Of a stretch of DNA of 64,000 nt, positions 24,570 to 35,449 are shown piece by piece (the stretch's first letter is position 1; each line of letters begins with the position of its first letter). Under the pieces are notes generated by a model. The model had not been told where the DNA came from. It did no database searches and saw nothing but the letters and a program-made list of their open reading frames with translations. The position numbers were made by a program, and so were the translations under genes. The DNA is from Azospirillum brasilense (GTDB lineage Bacteria; Pseudomonadota; Alphaproteobacteria; Azospirillales; Azospirillaceae). Where the stretch lies: assembly GCF_005222205.1 (NCBI RefSeq), contig NZ_CP032348.1, positions 337,001 through 401,000 of the forward strand, written 5' to 3'.

Positions 24570-25390
24570 GACGGGGTGCTTTCTGTCTTCGTCTTCGACG
24601 GGGTGTCCGGCTGCGCGCCGGAGAAGAAGAAGGGGTTGGCCCCCTGGGTGTTAGGTACGGACTCCAGCAGAGCGCCGAGATGGATCGTCATCAGCCGCTC
24701 CGCCTCGGCCGGGTCGCGCGCCGCGATGGCGTCGACGATGCCGCCGTGCTCGGCCAGCACATGCGGGATGCGGCCGGGCTCCGGCAGGGTCAGGCGGCGG
24801 TAGCGGTCCACCTGCATCTTCACCTGCTGGGCCATGTTCCACAGGCCGGGGAAGCCGGCGATCTCGGAAATCAGGCGATGGAATTCCTCGTCGGCCTCGT
24901 GGAAGCCGTCGAGATCGCCCGCCGCCATGGTCTCCTGCTGGAGCAGGATGTTGGCCCGCAGCGCTGCGATCTGGCTGCGCGCGGCACGGACGGCGGCGTA
25001 GCGGACCGCAGTGCATTCCAGCGAGGTGCGGATCACCACCGCTTCGGGCAGGGCATTGACCGGAATGCGGGAGACGAAGGTGCCGGACTGCGGGAAGATC
25101 TCGACCAGCCCGTCGTCGGCCAGCCGCAGCAGGGCCTCACGCACCGGGGTGCGGCTGACGCCGAAGGACTCCGCGACGTGCTTCTCCACGATGGGCTCGC
25201 CCGGCTTGCGCCGCATGGCCACGATGTCCCCGCGCAGCGACCGGTAGATCTCCGCGGTGGCCGTGGCGCGGGCGGACAGGCGCGGTTCCTTGACGGTTCC
25301 CAAGACGGTCTTGGGCGTCTTGCCGGGCACGGTCCCCGGAGCGGTTCCGGGTGGTTGGGCGTCCAGGGCGGGCCTGGAGGTCGAAGCCAT
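24566..25390 (-). CDS. FadR-subfamily GntR regulator (uronate island), second copy
   Basis: Regulator of 274 residues, first gene of the gntR-kduD-kdgF-dctPQM operon. A Pro/Thr-rich tail precedes the winged helix (SFGVSRTPVREALLRLADDG) and an FCD domain with ADEEFHRL and later His residues. The ATG at 25390 (MASTSRP) is preferred over one 15 bases upstream because GGGGAGG lies at the right distance. It is a close paralog of the regulator at 18.4 kb, with long identical runs such as EIFPQSGTFVSRIP. Its promoter overlaps the palindrome ATATTAATAT, implying autoregulation. Confidence 0.92.
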   Translation of the reverse strand: MASTSRPALDAQPPGTAPGTVPGKTPKTVLGTVKEPRLSARATATAEIYRSLRGDIVAMRRKPGEPIVEKHVAESFGVSRTPVREALLRLADDGLVEIFPQSGTFVSRIPVNALPEAVVIRTSLECTAVRYAAVRAARSQIAALRANILLQQETMAAGDLDGFHEADEEFHRLISEIAGFPGLWNMAQQVKMQVDRYRRLTLPEPGRIPHVLAEHGGIVDAIAARDPAEAERLMTIHLGALLESVPNTQGANPFFFSGAQPDTPSKTKTESTPS

Positions 25391-25456
25391 TGCGATCCTC
25401 CCCATGCGCCGGCCCGTGCCCCCTCCGGGGCCGTTCCGTGCTGTTCCTTGAGGGAG

Positions 25457-25486
25457 AGCATATTAATATATCAGCGTGTCGCGCAA
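25457..25486 (-). promoter_or_regulatory. Promoter/operator of the gntR-kduD-kdgF-dctPQM operon
   Basis: Minus-strand -35 TTGCGC (25486-25481), 18-base spacer, -10 TATGCT (25462-25457), with palindrome ATATTAATAT (25460-25469) over the -10 and TGATATATTAATAT in common with the uxaC site. Confidence 0.72.
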
Positions 25487-25702
25487 GCCGATTTTGAGGA
25501 AGGGGCGAACATTTTTTCAGAAAGGAGGGGAGGCGGTGATGCCGGAGGGTTCCGCCAGCGCGGGCGGCCCCGGCGGTTGAGCGTCGCAAGGGATTCACTG
25601 ATGGTGCGTCTGATGGAGGGTGCGGCCTTCGCGCGCTCCGATGTTGCGGCAGGAGCCGGTGTGTGTTTGCGTGGCGTTCGCCCGGAGAATGCGAGGATAT
25701 CC

Positions 25703-26548
25703 ATGCCGCATGAGATGCACGAGGCCAATCGCAGGTCTTGGAACGCAGCGACTGTTGCGCACAACAGCCACAAAGGCGATCAGGCCAACTTCTTTCAGAA
25801 GGGCGGCAGCACGCTTTACGATGAAGAATTGACTTTGCTCGGCGACATTGCGGGCATGGATCTCCTGCACCTTCAGTGCAACGCCGGGCAGGACAGCTTG
25901 AGCCTCGCGAATCTTGGCGCCAGGGTGACAGGCGTCGACATCTCCGACGAGGCCATCGATTTCGCCTCCCGGCTTTCCAATGAAAGCGGCATTCCAGCCC
26001 GCTTCGAGCGCGAGGACCTGTTCGAATGGTTCGAGCAGGCGGCCAGGGACGGGCGGACCTTCGATCGCGTCTTCTCCTCCTATGGAGCCATCTGCTGGTT
26101 GTCGAACATCGACACGTGGGCGCGGGGCATCTCTTCGGTGCTCAGGCCGGGAGGGAAATTCGTCCTTGTGGAATTCCATCCCTACGCCATGGTTTTCAAT
26201 GAGCAATGGCAGCCGCACTACGATTACTTCAGAACCGAACCCATCAGGGAGACCGGGGTGGGCGATTACGTGGCGGAGTCGCGCGACGGCTTGGCTCTTG
26301 AAGGTTATCAGGCCGGAATTGAGAACTTCGTCAACCCGCACCCTTGTTTCGAGTTCTACTGGGGAGTCGGCGACGTGGTGTCGTCGCTCATCCGTGCCGG
26401 ACTGACTCTCGACCGGTTGGTCGAGTATCCCTATTCGAACGGCTGGCGCGGCTTCGAGAGCATGCGTGCGCTTGACGGAAAGCGCTGGGGGCCGCCGGAG
26501 ACGATGCCCAGCATCCCTCTCATGTATGGTGTCGCTGCAGGCAAATGA
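25703..26548 (+). CDS. Class I SAM-dependent methyltransferase
   Basis: Methyltransferase of 281 residues, target unknown. Motif I is LLHLQCNAGQDSLSLANLGA, followed by VTGVDISDEAID, and a post-motif region SVLRPGGKFVLVEFHP. The opening HEANRRSWNAATVAHNSHKG resembles a widespread group of small-molecule methyltransferases. The ATG at 25703 (MPHEMHEANRR) follows GAGGA. Base use is visibly less GC-rich at third positions than in its neighbours, and it stands alone between a uronate operon and degraded sequence, so recent transfer is plausible. Confidence 0.85.
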   Translation: MPHEMHEANRRSWNAATVAHNSHKGDQANFFQKGGSTLYDEELTLLGDIAGMDLLHLQCNAGQDSLSLANLGARVTGVDISDEAIDFASRLSNESGIPARFEREDLFEWFEQAARDGRTFDRVFSSYGAICWLSNIDTWARGISSVLRPGGKFVLVEFHPYAMVFNEQWQPHYDYFRTEPIRETGVGDYVAESRDGLALEGYQAGIENFVNPHPCFEFYWGVGDVVSSLIRAGLTLDRLVEYPYSNGWRGFESMRALDGKRWGPPETMPSIPLMYGVAAGK

Positions 26549-26800
26549 TTGGGGCGACCGCCGCTTCGGAGCGGAGTCGGTTTCCTGGCCGCCATGGAAA
26601 AGCGATTTCTGAAGGATCGCCGCGTGGATGCGCCATCATACGGTTGCCGTGCCGGACGCCGGTGGCGCAGAAGGCCAGCCGGACGCCACGTCCGATCGGG
26701 CGTCCCACCTTCTGCGCGGCGGCGGGCCGGACCCGGTGCGGCGACAGTTGAGGGTTGCTGAGGCTCCCAGACCCGGCCGGCGGGACCGGGGAGGACAGCC
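26549..26800. other. Gene-free stretch after methyltransferase
   Basis: About 250 bases with no supported gene on either strand. Together with the degraded hydrolase remnant that follows it forms a 536-base non-coding gap before the dehydratase. Nothing else recognisable. Confidence 0.4.
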
Positions 26801-27084
26801 GTGCCCCCCCTCTTCCACGACGCTCCGCATGAGGACTTTCGCACTTGGCCCGTCGCTGACATCCTCTATGGCGGGGTCGGTGTCGTTGAAACCTTGCCAC
26901 TCTTGCCACTCGTCGATCCGGCACGCATCGCGCTCAGCGGCTGGAGCCCGGGCGAGCTGCGCAGCTTATCGCCTGCCCCACCCTGATCACCCAGGTGGAG
27001 AGCGACGCCCTGTCGGCCGGCGCGGGCGCCGCCTTCGACGCGCTCACCGGCCCGAAGGCGCCGACCCGCCGCACAGCCGTTCCG
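26801..27084 (+). pseudogene. Degraded alpha/beta-hydrolase fragment
   Basis: Two short pieces in different frames resemble one hydrolase. The first gives DILYGGVGVVETLPLLPLVD then PARIALSGWSPGELRS, like the strand and nucleophile elbow G-x-S-x-G of prolyl-oligopeptidase or dienelactone-hydrolase proteins. The second gives LITQVESDALSAGAGAAF then DALTGPKAPTR, like the region holding the acid residue. Much of the protein between them is missing. The similarity is by pattern only. Confidence 0.35.
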
Positions 27085-28900
27085 TCAGTGATTGTCGCGC
27101 GGGATGCCCATCGTCTGGGCGACGCGCTGGTACTTGACGGCGGGTTTCAGCACCATGCCCTCGTCGAGCTGGTCGACGATGCCGCGCTGGATCTCCTGCC
27201 AGGGGGTCTGCGACGGCGGGATGGGGTAGCCGCCCGCGGCCTCCAGAGCGGCGCGGCGGTCGGCCAGCTCGCCCTCCGAAATCAGGATGTCGGCGCTGCC
27301 GCGGCGCAGGTCGATGCGCACCCGGTCGCCGCTGCGCAGCAGGGCCAGCCCGCCGCCCGCCGCCGCTTCCGGGGATGCGTTGAGGATGGAGGGCGACCCC
27401 GAGGTGCCAGACTGGCGGCCGTCGCCGATGCAGGGAAGGGAATGGACGCCCTGTTTGATCAGCGTGGCGGGGGGCCGCATGTTCACCACCTCCGCCGCCC
27501 CCGGATAGCCGATGGGGCCGGTGCCGCGGATGACCAGGATGGTGTAGGCGTCGATGCCCAGGCCGGGGTCGTCGATGCGGTGATGGTAGTCCTCCGGCCC
27601 GTCGAAGACGACGACCTTGCCCTCGAACGCCTCCGGGTCCCGGGGGTTGGACAGGTAGCGTTCGCGGAACTCGTCGGAGATGACGCTGGTCTTCATGATG
27701 GCGGCGTTGAACAGGTTGCCGCGCAGCACCACGAACCCGGCGTTGATCTTCAGCGGCTCGTCGATGGGATGGATCACCCGGGTGTCGAGAATCTCCGTAT
27801 TGCGGCAATTCTCGCCGATGGTCCGGCCGTTGACGGTGGGCGCCCCCTCGCGGATCAGCCCCTTGCCCATCAGCTGGGCAACGACCGCGGGCACGCCGCC
27901 GGCGCGGTGGAAGTCCTCGCCCAGATACTCGCCGGCCGGCTGGAGGTTGACCAGCAGCGGCACGTCGTGCCCGTGGGTCTGCCAGTCCTCCACCGTCAGC
28001 GGCACGCCGATGTGCTTGGCGATGGCGTTGATGTGGATCGGGGCGTTGGTCGAGCCGCCGATGGCGGAGTTGACGACGATGGCGTTGAGGAAGGAGTCGC
28101 GGGTCAGGATGTCGGACGGCTTGAGGTCCTCGCGGACCATCTCCACGATCCGCTTGCCGGTCTCGTAGGCGGCCTGCTGGCGCTCGCGGTAGGGGGCGGG
28201 GATGGCTGCGGAGCCGGGGAGCTGCATGCCCAGCACCTCGGCCAGCGAATTCATCGTGGAGGCCGTGCCCATCGTGTTGCAGTAGCCGGTCGAGGGGGCC
28301 GACGACGCCACCAGCTCGATGAAGCCCTGATAGTCGATCTCGCCGGCCGCCATCATCTGGCGGGATGGTGCCGGAGCCGGTGCGCTCGCCGCGGAACCAG
28401 CCGTTCAGCATCGGGCCGACCGACAGGGCGATGGCCGGGATGTTCACGGTCGCCGCGGCCATCAGGCAGGCGGGGGTGGTCTTGTCGCAGCCGATGGTCA
28501 GCACCACCCCGTCGAGCGGGTAGCCGTGCAGCACCTCGACGAGGCCGAGATAGGCGAGGTTGCGGTCGAGCGAGGCGGTCGGCCGCTTGCCGGTCTCCTG
28601 GATCGGGTGGACGGGGAACTCGATGGCGATGCCGCCGGCGGTGCGGATGCCCTCGCGCAGGCGTTCGGCCAGGACCAGATGGTGCCGGTTGCAGGGGCTG
28701 AGGTCGGAGCCGGTCTGGGCGATGCCGATGATCGGGGCGCCCGATTGCAGCTCCTCCCGCGTCAGTCCGAAGTTCAGGTAGCGCTCCAGATAGAGCGCGG
28801 TCATGTCGGGGTTGTCGGGGTTGTCGAACCACGCGCGCGACCGCAGCCGCCGGCCGGAGCCGATTTCCGGGTGCTGGGGAGAGGGCTTCGTATCGGACAT
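27085..28900 (-). pseudogene. araC: L-arabonate dehydratase (IlvD/EDD family), frameshifted
   Basis: Iron-sulfur sugar-acid dehydratase of the pathway that removes water from L-arabonate (or D-galactonate/fuconate). The N-terminal part (28900 to about 28358) has RLRSRAWFDNPDNPDMTALY, SPCNRHH and TIGCDKTTPACLMA. The C-terminal part (from 28356) has GYCNTMGTASTMNSLAE and LNAIVVNSAIGGSTNAPIH. All three cluster Cys are present, but the halves are in different frames: after ERTGSGTI the next expected residues V/I-W-K/H-A are missing and the frame changes, as if 11 bases were lost. Combined length (about 605 codons) fits the family. It is last in the leftward sbpA operon. Either a real null allele or an assembly error. 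Confidence 0.85.
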
Positions 28901-29011
28901 GTCGGCACCAATTCGGGTTGGGGGCGCGGACCGGGGTCGGCCGGCGCCGGGGTCGTTCGGAGCCTCGTTCGGGGCGTCGTTGGGAGTCGGCCGGGCGACG
29001 TGCCCGGCGCT

Positions 29012-29989
29012 TTACCAGTGGAAGGCGTCGGTGGTGCGCCAGCGCCCGACCAGACAGGCGTCGGCCACCAGTTGCAGCGGACGGGCGTCGACGTCGCCGG
29101 CCGCGTCCGCGATCAGATGGTGGAAGCGTCGGTAGATGCCCTGGTACTCGGCGTCGGGCTCGGCCAGCACGGGCACGCCGTCCACACTCAGCCGCGTGCC
29201 GCCATGGGTCAGGTCGAGCCGCCCACCCTCCGCCCCGATGCCGTCCGTTTCGATGGCGATGGTCCAGGTCTGCTCGCCCTCCTGGAGGAAGTCGAAGGCG
29301 GCCGTCACTATCCCGACGGCGGAGCCCGCAGCCCCCTCCATCCTCAGGGTGGCGGCGATGGGCGTGTCGCGGTTGGCGGGGACCCGCAGCTCGGCGTCGC
29401 GGACGACGACGGGGGCCGGCAGGATCTCGGTCAGGATCGACAGGGCGTTGATGCCCGGATCGAAGACGCCGAAGCCCCTCGCCGCGAAGATCCAATCCTG
29501 GCCCGGATGCCAGCGTCGCACGTCCTCCTTCCAGGTGATGGCGGCGTGGCGGACGGTGGCGCCGGCCAGCCGCCGCCGCGTCTCCTCGACCGCCGCGTTG
29601 AAGCGGGAATGCCACGCGGCGAACAGCGTGCGCTTGGCGCCCTCCGCCGCGTCGAGCAGCAGGCGCAGCTCCGTCAGGGTGGCGGCCGGCGGCTTCTCGA
29701 TCAGGACATGTTTGCCGGCGCGCAGCGCCTCCACCGTCAGGGCATGGCGGACGGCGGGCGGCGTGCAGATCGCCACGGCGTCGAGGCCGGGCAGGGCGGC
29801 CAGCATCTCCGCCTGGCTGCGGAAGACCGGCACGTCGCCGAGCCCAATCTCCTCCATGGAGGCGCCGTGCGGGCTGACCACCGCGGCGAGGCGGAACAGG
29901 CCGGTGGCGGTGATGGCCGGGACATGCTGGTCGCGGGCGATCTTGCCGAAGCCGACGATGCCGAGCGTGAGCGGGGCGGGACGGGTCAT
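29012..29989 (-). CDS. araA: L-arabinose/D-galactose 1-dehydrogenase (Gfo/Idh/MocA family)
   Basis: NAD(P)-dependent sugar dehydrogenase of 325 residues oxidising C1 of L-arabinose or D-galactose to the lactone. The N-terminus LGIVGFGKIARDQHVPAI is the nucleotide fold; Lys in LIEKPPAATL and Asp/Asn in VFDPGINALS are the catalytic residues known from the A. brasilense L-arabinose 1-dehydrogenase, and WKEDVRRWHPGQDWIF is shared with that enzyme. It starts 8 bases after the permease gene and is followed by the dehydratase. It is slightly longer than the characterised 308-309-residue enzyme, so it may be a paralog with a different preference. Confidence 0.9.
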   Translation of the reverse strand: MTRPAPLTLGIVGFGKIARDQHVPAITATGLFRLAAVVSPHGASMEEIGLGDVPVFRSQAEMLAALPGLDAVAICTPPAVRHALTVEALRAGKHVLIEKPPAATLTELRLLLDAAEGAKRTLFAAWHSRFNAAVEETRRRLAGATVRHAAITWKEDVRRWHPGQDWIFAARGFGVFDPGINALSILTEILPAPVVVRDAELRVPANRDTPIAATLRMEGAAGSAVGIVTAAFDFLQEGEQTWTIAIETDGIGAEGGRLDLTHGGTRLSVDGVPVLAEPDAEYQGIYRRFHHLIADAAGDVDARPLQLVADACLVGRWRTTDAFHW

Positions 29990-29997
29990 GACGGTCC

Positions 29998-31205
29998 TCA
30001 CGCCTTGTTCTTGTTGTAGACGTCGATGGTCACGGCGGCGAGCAGCACCATCCCCTTGATGACCTGCTGCCAGTCGATGCCGATGCCCAGGATCGACATG
30101 CCGTTGTTCATCACGCCCATGATGAAGGCGCCGATCACCGCACCGGTCACCCGGCCCACCCCGCCCGACGCCGAGGCGCCGCCGATGAAGCAGGCGGCGA
30201 TCACGTCCAGCTCGAACGAGACGCCGGCCTTCGGCGTGGCGGTGTTCAGGCGCGCGGCGAAGATCAGCCCGGCCAGCGCCGCCAGCACCCCCATGTTGAC
30301 GAAGGTGTAGAAGCTGAGACGCCGCGTGTCGATGCCGGACAGCTTGGCCGCCTTCTCGTTGCCGCCCAGCGCGTAGACGCGCCGACCCACCGTGGTGTTG
30401 CGGGTGACGAAGCTGTAGAGCGCGATCAGCACGCTCATGATGATCAGCACGTTGGGCAGGCCGCGGTAGGAGGCCATCAGCTGCCCGACATAGAGCAGGA
30501 CGGCGGCCAGCGCGACGTTCTTCGCCACGAACAGCGGCAGCGGCTCCTGCTCGATGGCGACGCTCTGCCGGCGCAGGCGTGCCATGGTGTTCATCACCAC
30601 CAGCGCGGTGGCGACCGCCCCGCAGAGCAGCAGGCTGGTGAGGTGGAACCTGCCCATGTTGAAGGCGTCGAGCGCCAGGAAATCCGGGATGAAGCCGGAG
30701 CTGAGGCGCTGGAACTCCACCGGGAAGGGACCGACCGACTGGCCGGCCAGCAGGATCAGGCACAGGCCGCGGAAGACCAGCATGCCGGCCAGCGTCACGA
30801 TGAAGGAGGGGATGCGAAGATAGGCGACCCAGAAGCCCTGCACCGCCCCGATCGCCGCCCCGGCCAGCAGGCACAGCAGCGTCGTGGTGACGAAGTCCAG
30901 GTGGAGCCGCACCATCAGCGTCGCCGCCAGCGCGCCGATGAGGGCGACGACCGAGCCCACCGACAGGTCGATGTGCCCGGCGACGATCACCAGCAGCATG
31001 CCCAGCGCCATGATGACGATGTAGCTGTTCTGCAGCACGAGGTTGGTCAGGTTCAGCGGCTGCAGCAGCGTGCCGTCGGTCATGTACTGGAAGAACAGGA
31101 CGATCGCGACCAGCGACAGCAGCATCCCGTACTCGCGCATGTGCGCCTTCACGAACCGTCCCATGGACACCCGCGGGCCGCGCGCCGGAAGGTTGAGTTC
31201 GGCAC

Positions 31206-31209
<4 letters not shown>
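29998..31209 (-). CDS. gguB: Sugar ABC transporter permease (GguB/XylH type)
   Basis: Inner-membrane permease of 403 residues with about ten hydrophobic helices. The BPD_transp_2 signatures AGHIDLSVGSVVALIGA and the later GGNEKAAKLSGID, with FIGGASASGGVG, are present. Length matches XylH/GguB permeases, which are longer than RbsC. The ATG overlaps the ATPase stop (ATGA). It works with the ATPase GguA and periplasmic SbpA to import arabinose, galactose, xylose or similar sugars. Confidence 0.94.
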
Positions 31210-32789
<1,580 letters not shown>

Positions 32790-32860
32790 GAACACCTCCG
32801 AGGAACCTGCGATCGCCCGAGCACACCTCAGGCCGGCGGCGGGGCGCTCGCATTTTCAAT

Positions 32861-33038
32861 CCCCTCTCCCCCCTGGGGAGAGGGTTAGGGTGAGGGGGTT
32901 GCGCTTTTGCCGGACGCACCGTCACGCGCATCCCCCTCACCGGCCCTCCGGGCCACCCTCTCCCCGCTTTCGGCGGACCGAAGGTCCGCCTGTCGCGGCA
33001 GCGCAAACGAAGTTTGCGCGTGAGCGGAGGGGAGAGGG
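32861..33038. repeat. Palindromic extragenic repeat (CCCTCTCCC family), sbpA-gguA gap
   Basis: CCCCTCTCCCCCCTGGGGAG, then GGTTAGGGTGAGGGGG, a 45-base centre, then CCCTCACCGGCCCTCCGGGC and a longer end with extra small palindromes (GGCGGACC/GGTCCGCC, GCGCAAAC/GTTTGCGC). It fills the gap between the binding-protein gene and the ATPase gene, a place where such hairpins often keep binding-protein mRNA more abundant. Confidence 0.85.
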
Positions 33039-33076
33039 CTATGAAAGCCGCATGGCGTCCGCCCCGCGCCGCCGCG

Positions 33077-34153
33077 TCATTTGAACTGCGCTTCGGTGTA
33101 GTAGCCGCTGCCGACCAGCGTGCTCTTCCAGTTGGACGCGTCCACGCTGACCGGCTTCAGCAGGTAGGCCGGGACGACCTTCTTGCCGTTGTCGTAGGTC
33201 TTGGTGTCGTTGACCGGGGGCGTGCCGCCGCCCAGCACCGCGTCGACCATCTCCACCGTGATCCGGGCCAGTTCGCGGGTGTCTTTGAAGACGGTGGCGC
33301 GCTGCTCGCCCGCCAGGATCGACTTGATCGAGGGCACCTCGGCGTCCTGCCCGGTCACCACCGGCATCGGCTGCGACGGCGAGCCGTAGCCGACCCCCTT
33401 CAACGAGGAGATGATGCCGATGCTGATCCCGTCGTAGGGCGACAGCACGGCGTCGACGCGGCGGTTGCCGTAGAAGGCGCTCAGCAGGTTGTCCATGCGG
33501 GCCTGGGCGGTGGCGCCATCCCAGCGCAGGGTGGACACCTTATCCATCCCCACCTGACCGCTGCCCACCTTCAGCTTGCCGCTGTCGATGTAAGGCTGCA
33601 GCACCGACATGGCGCCGTTGTAAAAGAAGTAGGCGTTGTTGTCGTCGGGGGAGCCGCCGAACAGCTCGATGTTGAAGGGACCCTTGCCGTCCTTCAGGCC
33701 CAGCGCGTCGACGATGTAGCTGCCCTGGAGCACGCCGACCTGGAAATTGTCGAAGGTCGCGTAATAGTCCACGTTCTCCGACCCGCGGATCAGCCGGTCG
33801 TAGGCGATGACCTTGACCCCGCGGTCCTTGGCCTGCTGAAGCACGTCGGTCAGCGTCGTGCCGTCGATGGCGGCGATCACCAGGACCTTGCTGTTCTTGG
33901 CAACCATCGTCTCGATCTGGGCGAGCTGGTTGGGGATGTCGTCCTCGGCGTATTGCAGGTCGGTCTTGTAGCCCTTGGCCTGGAACTGCTTGACCATGTT
34001 GTTGCCGTCGTCGATCCAGCGGGCCGAGGACTTGGTGGGCATCGCGATGCCGACGGTGGGCTTGTCCTGCGCCAGGGTCGGCGTGGCGGCAACGGTGAGG
34101 GCCAGCACGCCGACGGCCATCCCGGCCAGTGTGGTCGTGAACGAAGAAGACAT
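33077..34153 (-). CDS. sbpA: Periplasmic multiple-sugar-binding protein SbpA/ChvE
   Basis: Binding protein of 358 residues with signal peptide (AGMAVGVLALTVAATPTLA, then QDKPTVGIAMPTKSSARWID). The ChvE pattern is strong: VIAAIDGTTLTDVLQQAKDR, VIAYDRLIRGSENVDYYATF, GGSPDDNNAYFFYNGAMS. In A. brasilense the homologous SbpA binds galactose, arabinose and fucose, serves chemotaxis and is next to gbpR, exactly the layout here. In Agrobacterium ChvE also signals to VirA. Its promoter overlaps the 3' end of gbpR and carries the presumed GbpR box. Confidence 0.95.
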   Translation of the reverse strand: MSSSFTTTLAGMAVGVLALTVAATPTLAQDKPTVGIAMPTKSSARWIDDGNNMVKQFQAKGYKTDLQYAEDDIPNQLAQIETMVAKNSKVLVIAAIDGTTLTDVLQQAKDRGVKVIAYDRLIRGSENVDYYATFDNFQVGVLQGSYIVDALGLKDGKGPFNIELFGGSPDDNNAYFFYNGAMSVLQPYIDSGKLKVGSGQVGMDKVSTLRWDGATAQARMDNLLSAFYGNRRVDAVLSPYDGISIGIISSLKGVGYGSPSQPMPVVTGQDAEVPSIKSILAGEQRATVFKDTRELARITVEMVDAVLGGGTPPVNDTKTYDNGKKVVPAYLLKPVSVDASNWKSTLVGSGYYTEAQFK

Positions 34154-34261
34154 GGGCCGATTTCCTCCCCCTTCTGCGGCACCGGGTTGGCCACACCCGC
34201 GGCTCTTGAACGGGTGTCGGGTGGCGCAATGTTTGTAAGGCTAGCAATCGGCCGAAAAACC

Positions 34262-34284
34262 ATAACTGTCAAATACGATTATTG
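34262..34284 (-). promoter_or_regulatory. sbpA promoter, presumed GbpR box
   Basis: Minus strand reads AATAATCGTATTTGACAGTT then ATGG. TTGACA (34272-34267) is the -35; TTGCTA 19 bases on may be the -10. ATAATCGTATT(G/T)GACAG recurs upstream of the ytfQ-like gene, and a variant recurs before the lactonase. The gbpR stop codon lies inside the -35. Confidence 0.65.
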
Positions 34285-35333
34285 GCGGAATCCATACACA
34301 TTTCGATATCACTTGAAGAGCCCGGCTGCGGCGTTTCCAGCGCGCGTCGCATCTTGGCGTCGGACGCCGCGCGCAGAGCGGCCAGGGCGGTGCGGGCGCC
34401 CGGCGACAGCGGGCGGTCCTTCAGCCAGAAAATGCCGTAGGGCTCGACGCTGAAGCGCTTGTGGAAGGGCACGATGGTGCAGCTGCCGGTGGGGGAGAAC
34501 ACCTGGGCGAGCGCGCGGGCGAAGACGGTGACCGAATCGTTCTCGACCACCATCGCCAGCGAGATGACCGGGGAGGCGCTTTCGATCACCTTGCGCGGCG
34601 GCGGAACCCCCTCGGCGCGGAACAGCGCCTCCACCCGGCTGCGCAGCAGGCTGCCCAGGGGCTGGAGAATCCAGGTGGCGTCCACCAGATCGGCGGCGGT
34701 CAGCGGGCGGCCGAGCCGCAGCAGCGGGTGGCCGTCGCGGCAGACGAAGCACAGCTCCTCGCTGCTGATCTCCTGATAGTCGAAGCACGCGGCGTCGACA
34801 TGGTCGGGCAGGCGGCCGATCGCGAAATCCATCACGCCCTGTTGCACCCGCTCGGCCAGCACGTCGCTGGTCTCCACCGCCACGGCGATCTTCAGGTCGG
34901 GATGGTCGCGGGTCAGCGTGGTGATCACCGGCACCACCAACTCCACCGCCGGGGCCATCACCGTGCCGATGGAGACGCTGCCGCTGTGGCCGGCCAGCAG
35001 GTCGTTCAGCTCCTCCCCCGCCTCCTGCAGGCCGCTGAGGATCGCCCGCGCGTGGCGGATCATCAGGCCGCCGTACCAGTTCGGCTCAACGCCGCGGCCA
35101 TGGCGCTCGAACAGGGTGACGCCCAGCGACTCCTCAAGGTCGCCCAGCAGCTTCGAGGCGGCGGGCTGCGACATGGTCAGGCTGGCGGCGGCGCGGTGCA
35201 GGTTGCGGTGCTCGTCCAGGGCGACGAACAGCTGGAGATGGCGCAGCTTCAGCCGGGCCTTGAGGAACCAGTTGGCCGGGAAACGGTGCGGGGTCACGGG
35301 CGGGGGCCTCCGGTCTGGCGACGCCGCCGGCAT
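34269..35333 (-). CDS. gbpR: LysR-family regulator GbpR
   Basis: LysR regulator of 354 residues (ATG at 35333), or 342 from a GTG at 35297 that has GGAGG 9 bases before it and avoids translating the operator region. The helix-turn-helix is HRNLHRAAASLTMSQPAASK, then LLGDLEESLGVTLFERHGRG. The C-terminal domain binds sugar. GbpR controls sbpA/chvE in Azospirillum and Agrobacterium. It is convergent in position with the sbpA operon promoter and divergent from the lactonase gene, so it probably governs both arms. The match to gbpR rests on sequence pattern and on its sbpA neighbour. Confidence 0.93.
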   Translation of the reverse strand: MPAASPDRRPPPVTPHRFPANWFLKARLKLRHLQLFVALDEHRNLHRAAASLTMSQPAASKLLGDLEESLGVTLFERHGRGVEPNWYGGLMIRHARAILSGLQEAGEELNDLLAGHSGSVSIGTVMAPAVELVVPVITTLTRDHPDLKIAVAVETSDVLAERVQQGVMDFAIGRLPDHVDAACFDYQEISSEELCFVCRDGHPLLRLGRPLTAADLVDATWILQPLGSLLRSRVEALFRAEGVPPPRKVIESASPVISLAMVVENDSVTVFARALAQVFSPTGSCTIVPFHKRFSVEPYGIFWLKDRPLSPGARTALAALRAASDAKMRRALETPQPGSSSDIEMCMDSANNRI

Positions 35334-35357
35334 ACGAAATCTCGTATCGCCGACGCC

Positions 35358-35397
35358 GATATTCGTATTGGACGATTATCAGAACGCTCTCTAATGT
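35358..35397 (+). promoter_or_regulatory. Lactonase operon promoter with presumed GbpR box
   Basis: GATATTCGTATTGGACGATT at 35358-35377, with -35 TTGGAC (35368-35373), 18-base spacer, -10 TAATGT (35392-35397). ATACGAAATCTCGTAT just upstream is an additional palindrome between the divergent genes. Confidence 0.65.
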
Positions 35398-35449
35398 TGG
35401 CGTGGTCAACAAAATTCAGAACGGGACCGCGAGGGGGAGGCGAGACGGC

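Noticed and set aside
27085..28356. Shorter complete dehydratase starting at 28356
   Set aside because: It would lack the N-terminal domain with two cluster Cys; the missing part lies directly upstream in another frame.
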